A stretch of DNA of 64,000 nucleotides from an uncultured Kiloniellaceae bacterium (GCA_947500035.1 CANMQP010000015.1:1-64000), one strand, 5' to 3'; positions 52,078-60,694 are shown, numbered from the stretch's first letter. Notes: a model not told the origin generated them from the sequence alone. A program made the numbers and translations.

Positions 52078-52158
52078 GGCTGTACGCATCTCCTGTTCGT
52101 TGGGCCGGACCTTATGGAACGGCCTTGCAATCAGGCTCTCTGCGCACAAACCGGGAGA

Positions 52159-52178
52159 AGGTTTGCGCGCGCAAACCT
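52159..52178. promoter_or_regulatory. Perfect palindrome downstream of the riboswitch
   Basis: AGGTTTGCGCGCGCAAACCT, 10-bp self-complementary. On the RNA it lies between CCCGGGAG (aptamer 3' end, 52196-52189) and CTCCCGG (52157-52151), which could pair with each other. A candidate expression platform; no T-run follows, so it need not be a terminator. Confidence 0.55.
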
Positions 52179-52186
52179 ATGCAGTT

Positions 52187-52404
52187 TACTCCCGGGTTTT
52201 TATCCCGCCGTGTCACCGGACCTATGTCATGGCCGTCCGGTTTGCACCTCTCGGTCCTGCGTTTCTCAGAATCTGATCGTTTTCCACCTTTTCAGTGAAA
52301 ACCGTGAACCAGTCTCTGTTTCTTAAGACGAGAGGCCGATCCACGTTCCTGGCGTTTTCCGTCAAGAACGATCGCGCTCTGAGAAACCGGAACCCTAGGC
52401 GCGC
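52187..52404 (-). promoter_or_regulatory. Guanidine-I (ykkC) riboswitch, interrupted in P2
   Basis: Minus-strand order: CCTAGGGTTCCG (52399 to 52388), helix P2 GTTTCTCAGA / TCTGAGAAAC (52387-52378 and 52270-52261), GGACCGAGAG, hairpin P3 ACCGGAC / GTCCGGT, then GACACGGCGGGATAAAA and CCCGGGAG (ending 52189). These blocks match the ykkC class I consensus, including CUAGGGUUCCG, GGNCCGAGAG and ACGGNGGGAUAAAANCCCGGGAG. The aptamer is over 100 bases longer than usual because P2 is capped by a repeat element. It precedes the guanidine operon by 111 bases. Confidence 0.88.
52265..52383. repeat. Dispersed palindromic repeat, copy B, inside riboswitch P2
   Basis: About 119 bp bounded by CTCAGA / TCTGAG. 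It contains the CTGATCG...GTGAACCAG hairpin and a second module with CTGGCG...CGTCAAG and AAGAACGATCGCGCTCT. It matches copy A in order and in many blocks. On the riboswitch RNA it forms the extended distal part of helix P2. Confidence 0.8.
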
Positions 52405-52626
52405 TGCATCCCTGTGACGTCGCAAGCTCTGTGCCAAGCCGTGTCGGTATTTAATTCTGCGTGACTTCACAGATAGATAGACCTGTTCCAAAAGAATCCC
52501 GATGCCAGGCAAGAGATTGAAACACCCGGTCACTGCTCAAAAAATATCGCATTGCACAATTTGTAAGCAGAAATACCGCCGCGCGCCGAAATTCTGATCT
52601 GCTGAGCGCCGAGCCGCGTATCATCC

Positions 52627-54225
52627 ATGGATAAACCGAGCGCGCCCGCTATCTCACAGAGCATGACACTTCCCAAACCGCCCCTCCAGATCGTCTGGTT
52701 CAAGCGCGACCTGCGCAGTGAAGACCACCGCCCACTCGCCAAAGCCGCGGCCGAGGGGCTTGTACTGCCGCTTTACGTGGCCGAACCGGAACTCTGGCAG
52801 CAACCGGATATGTCAGGCCGCCAGTGGGCCTTCGCAACGGAGTGCCTGAGCGAGCTGCGGGAAGCGCTTTTTGCGCTGGGCCAACCGCTCATCGTTCGTT
52901 CCGGCGCGGTCACCGAAGTCCTGGAAGATATCGCCCGGGCCCATCCCATCGCCGCACTCTGGTCTCACGAAGAGACCGGCAATCTCTGGACCTATGAGCG
53001 GGACAGGCAGGTCGCGGCCTGGTGCCGCACCGCCGGCATCCCCTGGCATCAGGAGCGGCAGAACGGTGTGATCCGCCGCCTGAAAACGCGAGACGGCTGG
53101 GCACGGCGCTGGGACAGCTTCATGGCCGAGGCGGTGACACCCGCGCCGCCCGCGTTGCAACCGATCCCGGGTTTTGATCCAGGCGAGATACCGGGCGCCG
53201 GCGCGCTTGGTCTGGTCCCCGATCCCTGTCCCCAGCGGCAGAGCGGCGGGCGCCGGAACGGCTTTGAACGCCTCGAGAGCTTTCTCTTCAGCCGGGGCGA
53301 AGCTTATCGCACCGCCATGTCCAGCCCGGTAACCGCCTTTCAGGCCTGTTCCCGGCTCTCGCCGCATCTCGCCTGGGGCAGCCTCTCGCCGCGCGAAATC
53401 GCGCAGGCCACCTGGTCGCGGCAGCGTGCACTCCGCGAAGCACCGAAAGGCACGACCGGCTCCTGGCGCGGCGCGCTCAGCTCCTTCACGGGCCGTCTGC
53501 ACTGGCACTGCCACTTCATGCAGAAGCTCGAGGACGCGCCGGATCTGGAACACACCAACCTCCATCGTGCCTACGACGGACTACGCCCCAACACGCCCGA
53601 TGCGGAACGGCTCGCCGCCTGGCAGAAGGGCGAGACCGGTTTACCTTTCGTCGATGCCTGCATGCGCGCGCTGGCCGCGAGCGGCTGGATGAACTTCCGC
53701 ATGCGCGCCATGCTGATGGCAATTGCCAGCCAGCACCTCTGGCTGGACTGGCGTAAGCCCGGCGAGCATCTGGCGCGCCTGTTCACCGACTATGAGCCGG
53801 GCATTCACTGGCCCCAGGTTCAGATGCAATCGGGCACGACCGGGATCAACACGGTGCGGATCTATAATCCGGTCAAGCAGGGCCACGATCAGGATCCGGA
53901 CGGCAGCTTCACCCGTCACTGGCTGCCGGAGTTGGCGGAGGTTCCCGATGCCGCGCTGCAGGAGCCCTGGAAGTGGGACGGCGCGGGCCGGGTTCTGGGC
54001 AAACGCTACCCCTTCCCCATCGTCGATCATCTGGCGGCCGCCAAGGAAGCCCGCCAGAAAATCTGGGCACTGCGGCGCAGTCCGGCCTTCAGGGAAACCG
54101 CAAACGAGATCCAGAGCAAACACGGCAGCCGCAAAAGCGGCATCCCCATGACCGGGCGCAAACGCCGTAAAAAGGAAAACCCGGACCAGTTGACCCTGCT
54201 TCCCAGCGAGGAGCCGCTGGGATGA
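52627..54225 (+). CDS. Photolyase/cryptochrome-like FAD protein
   Basis: 532 residues. N-terminal alpha/beta domain (LQIVWFKRDLRSEDHRPLAK) and C-terminal FAD domain (LSPHLAWGSLSPREIAQATW; TGLPFVDACMRALAASGWMN; GINTVRIYNPVKQGHDQDPD). The family is broad, covering CPD photolyases and bacterial cryptochromes; the FAD-binding residues look intact but I cannot tell repair from sensing. It is followed, with a four-base overlap, by the DUF2256 gene. The start at 52627 is weakly supported; ATG 52663 is possible. Confidence 0.8.
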   Translation: MDKPSAPAISQSMTLPKPPLQIVWFKRDLRSEDHRPLAKAAAEGLVLPLYVAEPELWQQPDMSGRQWAFATECLSELREALFALGQPLIVRSGAVTEVLEDIARAHPIAALWSHEETGNLWTYERDRQVAAWCRTAGIPWHQERQNGVIRRLKTRDGWARRWDSFMAEAVTPAPPALQPIPGFDPGEIPGAGALGLVPDPCPQRQSGGRRNGFERLESFLFSRGEAYRTAMSSPVTAFQACSRLSPHLAWGSLSPREIAQATWSRQRALREAPKGTTGSWRGALSSFTGRLHWHCHFMQKLEDAPDLEHTNLHRAYDGLRPNTPDAERLAAWQKGETGLPFVDACMRALAASGWMNFRMRAMLMAIASQHLWLDWRKPGEHLARLFTDYEPGIHWPQVQMQSGTTGINTVRIYNPVKQGHDQDPDGSFTRHWLPELAEVPDAALQEPWKWDGAGRVLGKRYPFPIVDHLAAAKEARQKIWALRRSPAFRETANEIQSKHGSRKSGIPMTGRKRRKKENPDQLTLLPSEEPLG

Positions 54226-54410
54226 AGCATCGAAAGAAAGCGGATCTGCCCAGCAAGCTCTGCCTGGTCTGCGAACGGCCTTTCACCTGGCGCAGGAAAT
54301 GGGCGAAAGACTGGGACCAGGTCCGCTACTGCTCCGAACGCTGCCGGCGGGATGCCAAGACGAGCGGCTTTAGCCGCCTGAGCACCGCTTCTCGGCAAGA
54401 ACCAGCCTGA
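54222..54410 (+). CDS. DUF2256 protein
   Basis: 62 residues. MKHRKKADLPSKLCLVCERP and FTWRRKWAKDWDQVRYCSER with C-x2-C and C-x3-C form a small zinc-ribbon-like protein. Its start overlaps the photolyase-like stop by four bases, so the two are co-translated. DUF2256 genes are commonly found beside cryptochrome/photolyase genes; the function is unknown. Confidence 0.9.
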   Translation: MKHRKKADLPSKLCLVCERPFTWRRKWAKDWDQVRYCSERCRRDAKTSGFSRLSTASRQEPA

Positions 54411-54651
54411 TCGGACCTTTGGCCATCGCCGGATCGACCTCGCGGCCGCCTTGCAGAACAGAGACTTCGCCACGCCTTCGTAGGTCGCAGGCAACGGCCC
54501 GCACCGAAGGCATCAGTTCGCGCCATTCCTCCGCGTCGCCTGTCAGCGCCCGCGCCACCTCCGAAGGACAGATCGATTTCGCCGGCCCGCGGGCCGCGCA
54601 GAGCCGCAACAAAGCCTCGGCGATTTCCGCTTCTCGAGGCGACAGGGTCAC
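54370..54651 (-). CDS. DUF3253 protein
   Basis: 93 residues. ARGPAKSICPSEVARALTGD, EWRELMPSVRAVACDLRRRG and VLQGGREVDPAMAKGPIRLV match the DUF3253 winged-helix-like family. The ATG overlaps the photolyase stop by four bases. Its 3' end overlaps the convergent DUF2256 gene by 41 bp. It is often linked to DNA photorepair genes. Confidence 0.9.
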   Translation of the reverse strand: MTLSPREAEIAEALLRLCAARGPAKSICPSEVARALTGDAEEWRELMPSVRAVACDLRRRGEVSVLQGGREVDPAMAKGPIRLVLAEKRCSGG

Positions 54652-56084
54652 GCCGCGCTCTCGTTCGAGGCCTTAACGTCATTGTAGCCTGCCAGGGCTG
54701 CCGCCCGCGCCTGGGCATGATCGACAATCGGTTTGGGGTAATCCCGGCCGAGCTTAATCCCTGCGGCGGCCAGCTCGATTTCGGTCAGCTCGAAGGGCGC
54801 GTGGATGGCTTTGTTGTCGAGCTTGGACAGTTCAGGACAGAATTGCCTGACATAAATTCCGTCGGGGTCGAACTTGCTGCCCTGGGTCATGGGATTGAAG
54901 ATCCGGAAATAGGGGGCAGCGTCGGCACCGCTGCCCGCGACCCACTGCCAGCTCGCCGAATTGTTGGCCAGATCCGCGTCCAGCAGGGTGTCCCGGAACC
55001 AGGCTTCGCCGTGCTTCCAGTGCAGACGCAGGTGCTTGATCAGGAAGCTGGCGACCACCATGCGTACCCGGTTGTGCATGTAACCGGTCTGCCAGAGTTC
55101 GCGCATGCCCGCATCGACAATGGGATAGCCGGTCATGCCGCGCTGCCAGGCCTTAAGGTCCGCCGCACTCTCGCGCCAGGGGTAGTTGTCGAAGGCCGGA
55201 CGCCAGTTCTTTTCGGGCAGGGTCGGGAAGTGATAGAGCAGATGGTAGGAGAATTCGCGCCAGCCGACCTCGCTCAGGAACTTCCCGGCGTCCTTGCTGA
55301 CCTCCGGGCGGTCTTCCTCGAAAAAGCGCGTCCGCGCCCAGATCTGGCGCGGGGAAATCTCTCCGAAGTGCAGGTGCGGCGAGAGGCGGGAAACATTCGG
55401 CAGGTCTGGCCGGTTGCGAAGCGTGCCATAGCCCTTCAGGCCCTCCTCCAGAAATTCCTCCAGGCGGTCTCGCGCGCCCTCCTCGCCCGGCTGCCAGAGA
55501 TCCTCCCAGCCTTCCGCCCAGTTCGGTGATGTCGGCAGCAGATCGAAACCCTCAAGGCTCTCACCAAGGCCGCAGTTGGCGAGCTTTATCTCTGTGGGCC
55601 GCGGCAAGGGCGCTCCGATCTCCCGGGTCAGTGCGGCCCGCCAGAAGGGCGAATAGACCTTGAACGGTCCGCCGGTCTTGGTTTCGAGCTCCCAGGGCTC
55701 ATGCAGCAACGCCGCCTTGAAGCTTTTCGCCTCGATGCCCCGCTCGCCGAGTTTCGCCTTGATCCCCGTGTCCCGCTCGATCGCGTGCGGTTCGTAGCAG
55801 CGATTCCAGTAGACCGCCGTCGCGCCGGTCGCCTCAATGATGCGCGCGAGCTGCTCCGCCGGATCGCCGCACAGGAGAACGAGCCCTCCCAGATCATCGC
55901 CAAGCGCCTTGAGGCTGTGATGCAGCCACCAGCGCCCCGCGCCGCCAAGGGCCGGAGAAGCCCCCAGCGCCTCCGCCTCGTCCAGGATGAAGACCGGGAC
56001 GACGTCGCCCTGCTGCGCGGCCTGCGCCAGCGCGGGATTGTCCGCAAGCCGCAGATCCTGCCTAAACCAGACGATGGAGGTCAT
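54648..56084 (-). CDS. phr: Deoxyribodipyrimidine photolyase (class I type)
   Basis: 478 residues. N-terminal antenna domain (MTSIVWFRQDLRLADNPALA), FAD domain (RLSPHLHFGEISPRQIWART; FLSEVGWREFSYHLLYHFPT; GMTGYPIVDAGMRELWQTGY) and a C-terminal ANNSASWQWVAGSGADAAPY with FRIFNP. The pattern fits class I CPD photolyase, which splits cyclobutane pyrimidine dimers with blue light and FADH-. It lies four bases over the DUF3253 start, giving an operon order photolyase, DUF3253. Confidence 0.9.
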   Translation of the reverse strand: MTSIVWFRQDLRLADNPALAQAAQQGDVVPVFILDEAEALGASPALGGAGRWWLHHSLKALGDDLGGLVLLCGDPAEQLARIIEATGATAVYWNRCYEPHAIERDTGIKAKLGERGIEAKSFKAALLHEPWELETKTGGPFKVYSPFWRAALTREIGAPLPRPTEIKLANCGLGESLEGFDLLPTSPNWAEGWEDLWQPGEEGARDRLEEFLEEGLKGYGTLRNRPDLPNVSRLSPHLHFGEISPRQIWARTRFFEEDRPEVSKDAGKFLSEVGWREFSYHLLYHFPTLPEKNWRPAFDNYPWRESAADLKAWQRGMTGYPIVDAGMRELWQTGYMHNRVRMVVASFLIKHLRLHWKHGEAWFRDTLLDADLANNSASWQWVAGSGADAAPYFRIFNPMTQGSKFDPDGIYVRQFCPELSKLDNKAIHAPFELTEIELAAAGIKLGRDYPKPIVDHAQARAAALAGYNDVKASNESAA

Positions 56085-56111
56085 AGCTTATCCAACTTTC
56101 TTCTCAAGACT

Positions 56112-57641
56112 TCATACCAGCTTTTCCAGGAAGCGCTCCGCCGAGTCCAGGTAGTCGGCGCGCTTTTCGTCGCTCATGCGGTCCCAGGTCCGGTAGACCT
56201 GCCCCAGGCGCGCATTGCCGCGCAGCTTATCCCCATTGCGCTCTAAAAAGTGCCAGTAGAGCGGATTGAAGGGACAGGCCGCCTCGCCGGTCTTCTGCTG
56301 CACCTTGTAGCGGCAGTTGTGACAATAGTCTGACATTTTGTTTATGTAATTGCCGCTCGCCGCATAGGGTTTCGACCCCAGCAGGCCGCCGTCGGCAAAC
56401 TGACTCATGCCCAGGGTGTTGGGCAGCTCGACCCACTCATAGGCGTCCGCGTAGACCATCAGATACCACTCATGAACTTCCTTCGGATCGACTCCGGCCA
56501 GCATGGCGAAGTTACCGGTCACCATCAGACGCTGAATGTGATGGGCGTAGGCCTCTTCCTTAGTTTGCAGAATGGCAGCCCGCAGACAGGCCATGTCGGT
56601 TTCGGCGGTCCAGTAAAAGTCCGGTAAGGCTCTCTTCGCATTGAAAAAATTCTCCCCCACGTAATTCGGCATCTTGAGCCAGTAGATGCCCCGCACGAAT
56701 TCGCGCCAGCCGATGATCTGGCGGATAAAGCCCTCCACGGCATTCAGCGGCGCGCGCCCGGCATGGTGTTCCGTCTCGACCCGCCGGCAGACCGCCAGGG
56801 GATCCAGCAGCCCGGCGTTGATATAGAGCGACAGGATGGAGTGATAGAGAAAGCGCTGATCGCTCAGCATGGCATCCTGAAAATCACCGAACTTCGGCAG
56901 GGCCTGCTCGATAAAGACCTCCAGCGCCTCTTCCGCCTGCGCCGCCGTCACGCCAAACCAGAAGGGCTCAAGCTCGCCGAAATGCTCACCAAAGCGCTCG
57001 GAAACGAGCTTTAGAACCTCCTTGGTGATTTGATCCGGTTTAAAACCAGCGGGTTGCGGCATGAAGAGATCGCTCTTCGCCGGCTTACGGTTCTCGGCAT
57101 CGAAGTTCCACTTGCCGCCCGCGGGCTGATCGCCCTCCATCAGCAGGCCGGTTTTGCGGCGCATTTCCCGGTAAAAGAACTCCATGCGCAGCTGCTTGCG
57201 GCCCTTGGCCCAGTCGGCGAAATCATCGTGAGACGCGATAAAGCGGGTATCGGGCAGGACCTCGACCGGCAGTCCGAGCGCGTCAGACCAGCTCTCCATC
57301 TCCTCCCGCAGCCGCCATTCACCGGGCTCGGTGACCATAACAGCCGCCACATCATGCTGCCTGGCTGCCCGCGCGATCTCTCCCCCGAGCGAGCCGCTGC
57401 TCTGCGCGTCATCGAGCTTCCGATAATCGACGCTCCAGCCATCGGACCGAAGACGTTCGGCGAAATGGCGCATGGCGGAGAAAAGAAAGGCGATCTTCTT
57501 CTTATGGTGCCGGACGTAGGTCGCTTCCTCGGCAACCTCAGCCATGACCACGACGTCACGCTCTCGATCCGCCGCCTGCAACGACGTGATTTCCGATGTC
57601 AGTTGATCACCAAGAATCAGGACAAGACGAGGTTTGGGCAT
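56112..57641 (-). CDS. FeS-type bacterial cryptochrome/photolyase
   Basis: About 509 residues. N-terminal PKPRLVLILGDQLTSEITSL is unlike class I photolyases and typical of the FeS-BCP group ((6-4) photolyase PhrB of Agrobacterium; CryB of Rhodobacter). C-terminal YCHNCRYKVQQKTGEAACPF provides three Cys, and a fourth lies in DMACLRAAI, for a [4Fe-4S] cluster. It probably repairs (6-4) photoproducts, possibly sensing light. The start at 57641 (MPKPRLVLIL) is chosen; the TTG at 57659 is not needed. Confidence 0.9.
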   Translation of the reverse strand: MPKPRLVLILGDQLTSEITSLQAADRERDVVVMAEVAEEATYVRHHKKKIAFLFSAMRHFAERLRSDGWSVDYRKLDDAQSSGSLGGEIARAARQHDVAAVMVTEPGEWRLREEMESWSDALGLPVEVLPDTRFIASHDDFADWAKGRKQLRMEFFYREMRRKTGLLMEGDQPAGGKWNFDAENRKPAKSDLFMPQPAGFKPDQITKEVLKLVSERFGEHFGELEPFWFGVTAAQAEEALEVFIEQALPKFGDFQDAMLSDQRFLYHSILSLYINAGLLDPLAVCRRVETEHHAGRAPLNAVEGFIRQIIGWREFVRGIYWLKMPNYVGENFFNAKRALPDFYWTAETDMACLRAAILQTKEEAYAHHIQRLMVTGNFAMLAGVDPKEVHEWYLMVYADAYEWVELPNTLGMSQFADGGLLGSKPYAASGNYINKMSDYCHNCRYKVQQKTGEAACPFNPLYWHFLERNGDKLRGNARLGQVYRTWDRMSDEKRADYLDSAERFLEKLV

Positions 57642-57802
57642 GGAGAGTTGGACGATCAAGAAGGGGAAGATGAATCTCTAGAGTAGTACGGGCGCGAGTC
57701 ACCACCAGATCACCTGTCGAGGCCACCGCTTTGGACTTCTGCTCGACACCTCCGAAGGTGGAGAGATGCGCATACACACGACCATGTATATAGCATCCCG
57801 AT

Positions 57803-57816
57803 ACAAAACCGGTTTT
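57803..57816. promoter_or_regulatory. LacI-type operator-like site 1
   Basis: ACAAAACCGGTTTT, sharing the core AAAACCGGTTTT with site 2, at a distance of about 288 bp. Possibly a second operator allowing DNA looping. Confidence 0.55.
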
Positions 57817-58090
57817 AAAACACGAAATCACTACATTTAGGCCCAAAATACGAGTTTTTTGCAAAAATATTGACGGCAAACAACAGCCTGAATTCAGGAA
57901 TTTACGGCCGTTTTTCTGAGAAATCCCACACGCCAGCCAATCTTGACGATCTCTGGAAAGATCGCAAAACCACAAGCTTAAGCTCCCAGCATTCGACATT
58001 CACTCTACCATATTGTTTTTAATAATATTATTGACACATCTAAAACATGACGTTTGACAAGCCGCCGAAAAAAGCGCAGAAATAAAAAAA

Positions 58091-58106
58091 ACAAAACCGG
58101 TTTTGT
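58091..58106. promoter_or_regulatory. LacI-type operator-like site 2
   Basis: ACAAAACCGGTTTTGT, a perfect 16-bp palindrome 35 bp before the lacI start; the central CCGG-type symmetry is typical of LacI/GalR operators. Suggests autoregulation of the operon. Confidence 0.7.
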
Positions 58107-58141
58107 AAACGACAATCCAAAGCATTAGGGATGGAAAACAA

Positions 58142-59224
58142 GTGGCCCCGAAGAAGGGAAAACTGACTCTCAAGGAATTTTCCGAGACTCTCGGGCTGTC
58201 CAAATCGACGGTCTCGCGGGCGCTTGGCGGCTACAGCGATGTCAGCCCGAAAACCCGTGCGAAAATCGAAGCGGCGGCTCAGGATCTCGGCTACGTGCCG
58301 GACCCTTTGGCGCGCGGCCTGAAACGCGGTCGGGTCGAGTCCGTCGGGATCGTCATCGTGCGCGGCACCCCGGCGCTCTACGATCCTTTCCTCTCGGAGT
58401 TCCTCGATGGCGTGTCGCGCAGCCTGAACGCCCGTGGCCGGGACCTGCTGGTCTCGACAGCGGGCTCGACCCAGGAAGCGGTCGAGGTTTACCGGCGTTT
58501 GATCGAGGCGCGAAAGGTTGACGGCTTTATCCTGAGCCGGACCGAAACCCACGACCCGCGCATCAAATTCCTACGCAGCGCCGCTGTGCCCTTCGTCTCC
58601 CACGGCCGCAGCGACTCGGCGGACGACTATGCCTGGTTCGACATCGATAACGAAGCGGCCTTCGTCGAGGCCGTCAGCCTGGCCGCACAACAGGGCCACC
58701 GGAATATCGCCCACATTGCTGCGCCGCCTCACATGAATTTCGCCCGCCTGCGCCTCAAGGGCTTCCTGCGCGGCATCGCGGCATCGGGGATCGCCTCGAA
58801 GGACGCGCCGGTTCACACCGCGCCCAACCTGGATATTGAAAGCGGCGAAGAAATCGCCCGGCGCCTTTTGCTATTACCGGACCCGCCGACCGCCATTGTC
58901 TGCGCCGTCGACCTCTTGGCGATCGGCGCCTATACGGCCGTCAAGTCTCTGGGTCTGACCGTCGGCCGGGACGTTAGCATATTCGGATACGACGGCCTGC
59001 CTTTCGGCGCCTATCTGGAACCGCAGCTGACGACCTTCGATCAATCCGGCGGCGATCACGGCGCGCAAGTGGCCGACATGCTGCTGGATGTGATCGAAGG
59101 GAAGGATCCTGCAACGCTTCAAGTCATCCGTCAGGCAAAGCTCCTGAAACGAGCCTCGGATGGCCCGCCCGCTCAAAGCACTGAAGAACTGGCGCGCAAG
59201 ATCGCCTGCGGCGATGCCGCGTGA
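58142..59224 (+). CDS. LacI-family transcriptional repressor
   Basis: 360 residues. N-terminal HTH and hinge (LTLKEFSETLGLSKSTVSRA; GYVPDPLARGLKRGR), then a periplasmic-binding-like effector domain (SVGIVIVRGTPALYDPFLSE; FIGYDGLPFG-like IFGYDGLPFGAYLEPQLTTF). The start is a GTG with AGGGATGGA upstream. It precedes a sugar ABC transporter operon and is divergent from photolyase, with palindromic operator-like sites before it. The likely effector is the transported sugar. Confidence 0.9.
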   Translation: MAPKKGKLTLKEFSETLGLSKSTVSRALGGYSDVSPKTRAKIEAAAQDLGYVPDPLARGLKRGRVESVGIVIVRGTPALYDPFLSEFLDGVSRSLNARGRDLLVSTAGSTQEAVEVYRRLIEARKVDGFILSRTETHDPRIKFLRSAAVPFVSHGRSDSADDYAWFDIDNEAAFVEAVSLAAQQGHRNIAHIAAPPHMNFARLRLKGFLRGIAASGIASKDAPVHTAPNLDIESGEEIARRLLLLPDPPTAIVCAVDLLAIGAYTAVKSLGLTVGRDVSIFGYDGLPFGAYLEPQLTTFDQSGGDHGAQVADMLLDVIEGKDPATLQVIRQAKLLKRASDGPPAQSTEELARKIACGDAA

Positions 59225-59280
59225 CGCCCGAATAAATTAAGAAGACGAAAAAACAACCGCTGAACGAGGGAGGAAAGAAA

Positions 59281-60660
59281 ATGAAAGATTTCAAATCCAT
59301 TCGACCCCTGGCCTTAAAAAAATCCGCCCGCCTGATCGCGACCGCCGCGATCGCGCTGAGCGTCGGGGGCCACAGCCTGGCCGCGGATACTCTGCGCTTC
59401 TGGACCACCGAAGAACAGCCTGAGCGCCTGGCACGACAGGAGCAGATCGCCGCCGACTTCAAGGCGAAAACCGGTATCGAGGTGCAGGTGATTCCAGTCA
59501 CCGAGAAAGATCTGGGCACGCGCGCCACGGCGGCCTTCGCGGCCGGTGACCTGCCTGATGTGATCTATCACACCCTGCAGTATGTTCTGCCCTGGACCGA
59601 GGCGGGTATTCTGGACGGCGACGCCGCTTCCGATGTGGTCGAGGACCTGGGCGCAGATACCTTTGCGCCGGGCGCTCTGCAGATGGCCGCGGTCGATGAC
59701 GGTTATGCCGCCGTTCCCGTCGACGGCTGGACCCAGATGATCGTCTATCGCAAGGACCTTTTCGACGCAAAAGGCCTGGCCGCGCCCGACAGCTACGCGG
59801 ATATCACCAAAGCCGTCGAAGCTCTGCACAATCCGCCGGAGATGTTCGGCTTTGTTGCCGCGACCAAGGTCGACGAGAATTTCATGAGCCAGGTGCTGGA
59901 GCACGTCTTTCTGGCCAACGGCGTTTCCCCCGTCGGCGAGAAGGGCTTTGCACCCTTGGATGAGGCAGCGACCACGGAAGTTCTCGACTTCTACAAGACC
60001 ATCGTGAAAGCTTCGCCACCGGGCGAGCTTTACTGGAAACAGTCCCGTGAGATCTACTTTGCCGGCAAGGCGGCCATGATCATCTGGTCTCCCTTTATCC
60101 TCGATGAGCTGGCAGGTCTGCGCGACAGCGCCCCACCGACCATCAATGACGACCCGACGTCTCGCGAACTGGCCTCCAAGACCGCGGTCGTGACCACCTT
60201 TGCCGGTCCCTCAAATCCGGAGGGCGCGGCCTGGGCGGACATCCGCTATCTGGGCATCACCGCGGATGCGGACACGGACCCCGCCATCGAGTTCGTCAAG
60301 TTCTCCATGGACGAAGGCTACACCGGTACACTCTCGCTGGCCCCTGAAGGCAAGTTCCCGATCCGCCAGGGCGACGCCAGCGACGAGACGAAATTCGTCG
60401 AGGCCTGGTCCAAGCTGCCGGTCGGAGTCGACCGCAAAGCCCCCTTGAGCGAAATCTATCCGGCTGAGGTTATCCAGACCATTGTCGCCGGACTGGAAAC
60501 CGCCAATCGCTGGGGCGTGGCCGACAAACAGCTCTCCCTGGCCTCCAAGATGATCAATTCACAGGTCATCAATCGGGCGGTCCGCGAGTACATCGAGGGC
60601 GAGCGGGATGCCGCCGCGACGGTCGCCAAGATGAACGAAGAACTGGCCCGGATCGAATAA
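59281..60660 (+). CDS. Sugar ABC transporter substrate-binding protein
   Basis: 459 residues, extracellular solute-binding family 1. Signal peptide region (LIATAAIALSVGGHSLAADT), then LRFWTTEEQPERLARQEQIA, TGIEVQVIPVTEKDLGTRAT and DLPDVIYHTLQYVLPWTEAG. Such proteins bind alpha-glucosides or related oligosaccharides. It lies 56 bp downstream of lacI. A strong hairpin follows at 60695, before the permease genes. Confidence 0.88.
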   Translation: MKDFKSIRPLALKKSARLIATAAIALSVGGHSLAADTLRFWTTEEQPERLARQEQIAADFKAKTGIEVQVIPVTEKDLGTRATAAFAAGDLPDVIYHTLQYVLPWTEAGILDGDAASDVVEDLGADTFAPGALQMAAVDDGYAAVPVDGWTQMIVYRKDLFDAKGLAAPDSYADITKAVEALHNPPEMFGFVAATKVDENFMSQVLEHVFLANGVSPVGEKGFAPLDEAATTEVLDFYKTIVKASPPGELYWKQSREIYFAGKAAMIIWSPFILDELAGLRDSAPPTINDDPTSRELASKTAVVTTFAGPSNPEGAAWADIRYLGITADADTDPAIEFVKFSMDEGYTGTLSLAPEGKFPIRQGDASDETKFVEAWSKLPVGVDRKAPLSEIYPAEVIQTIVAGLETANRWGVADKQLSLASKMINSQVINRAVREYIEGERDAAATVAKMNEELARIE

Positions 60661-60694
60661 CCGCCGGATCGAATAACCCAGGCGGGCAACTCGA

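Larger units (their letters stand above)
57642..58141. other. Intergenic control region with two operator-like palindromes
   Basis: About 500 bp between two divergently arranged operons (photolyase on the minus strand, lacI on the plus strand). It is AT-rich from 57790 to 58130. Two AAAACCGGTTTT sites are present and no gene is supported. Confidence 0.6.
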
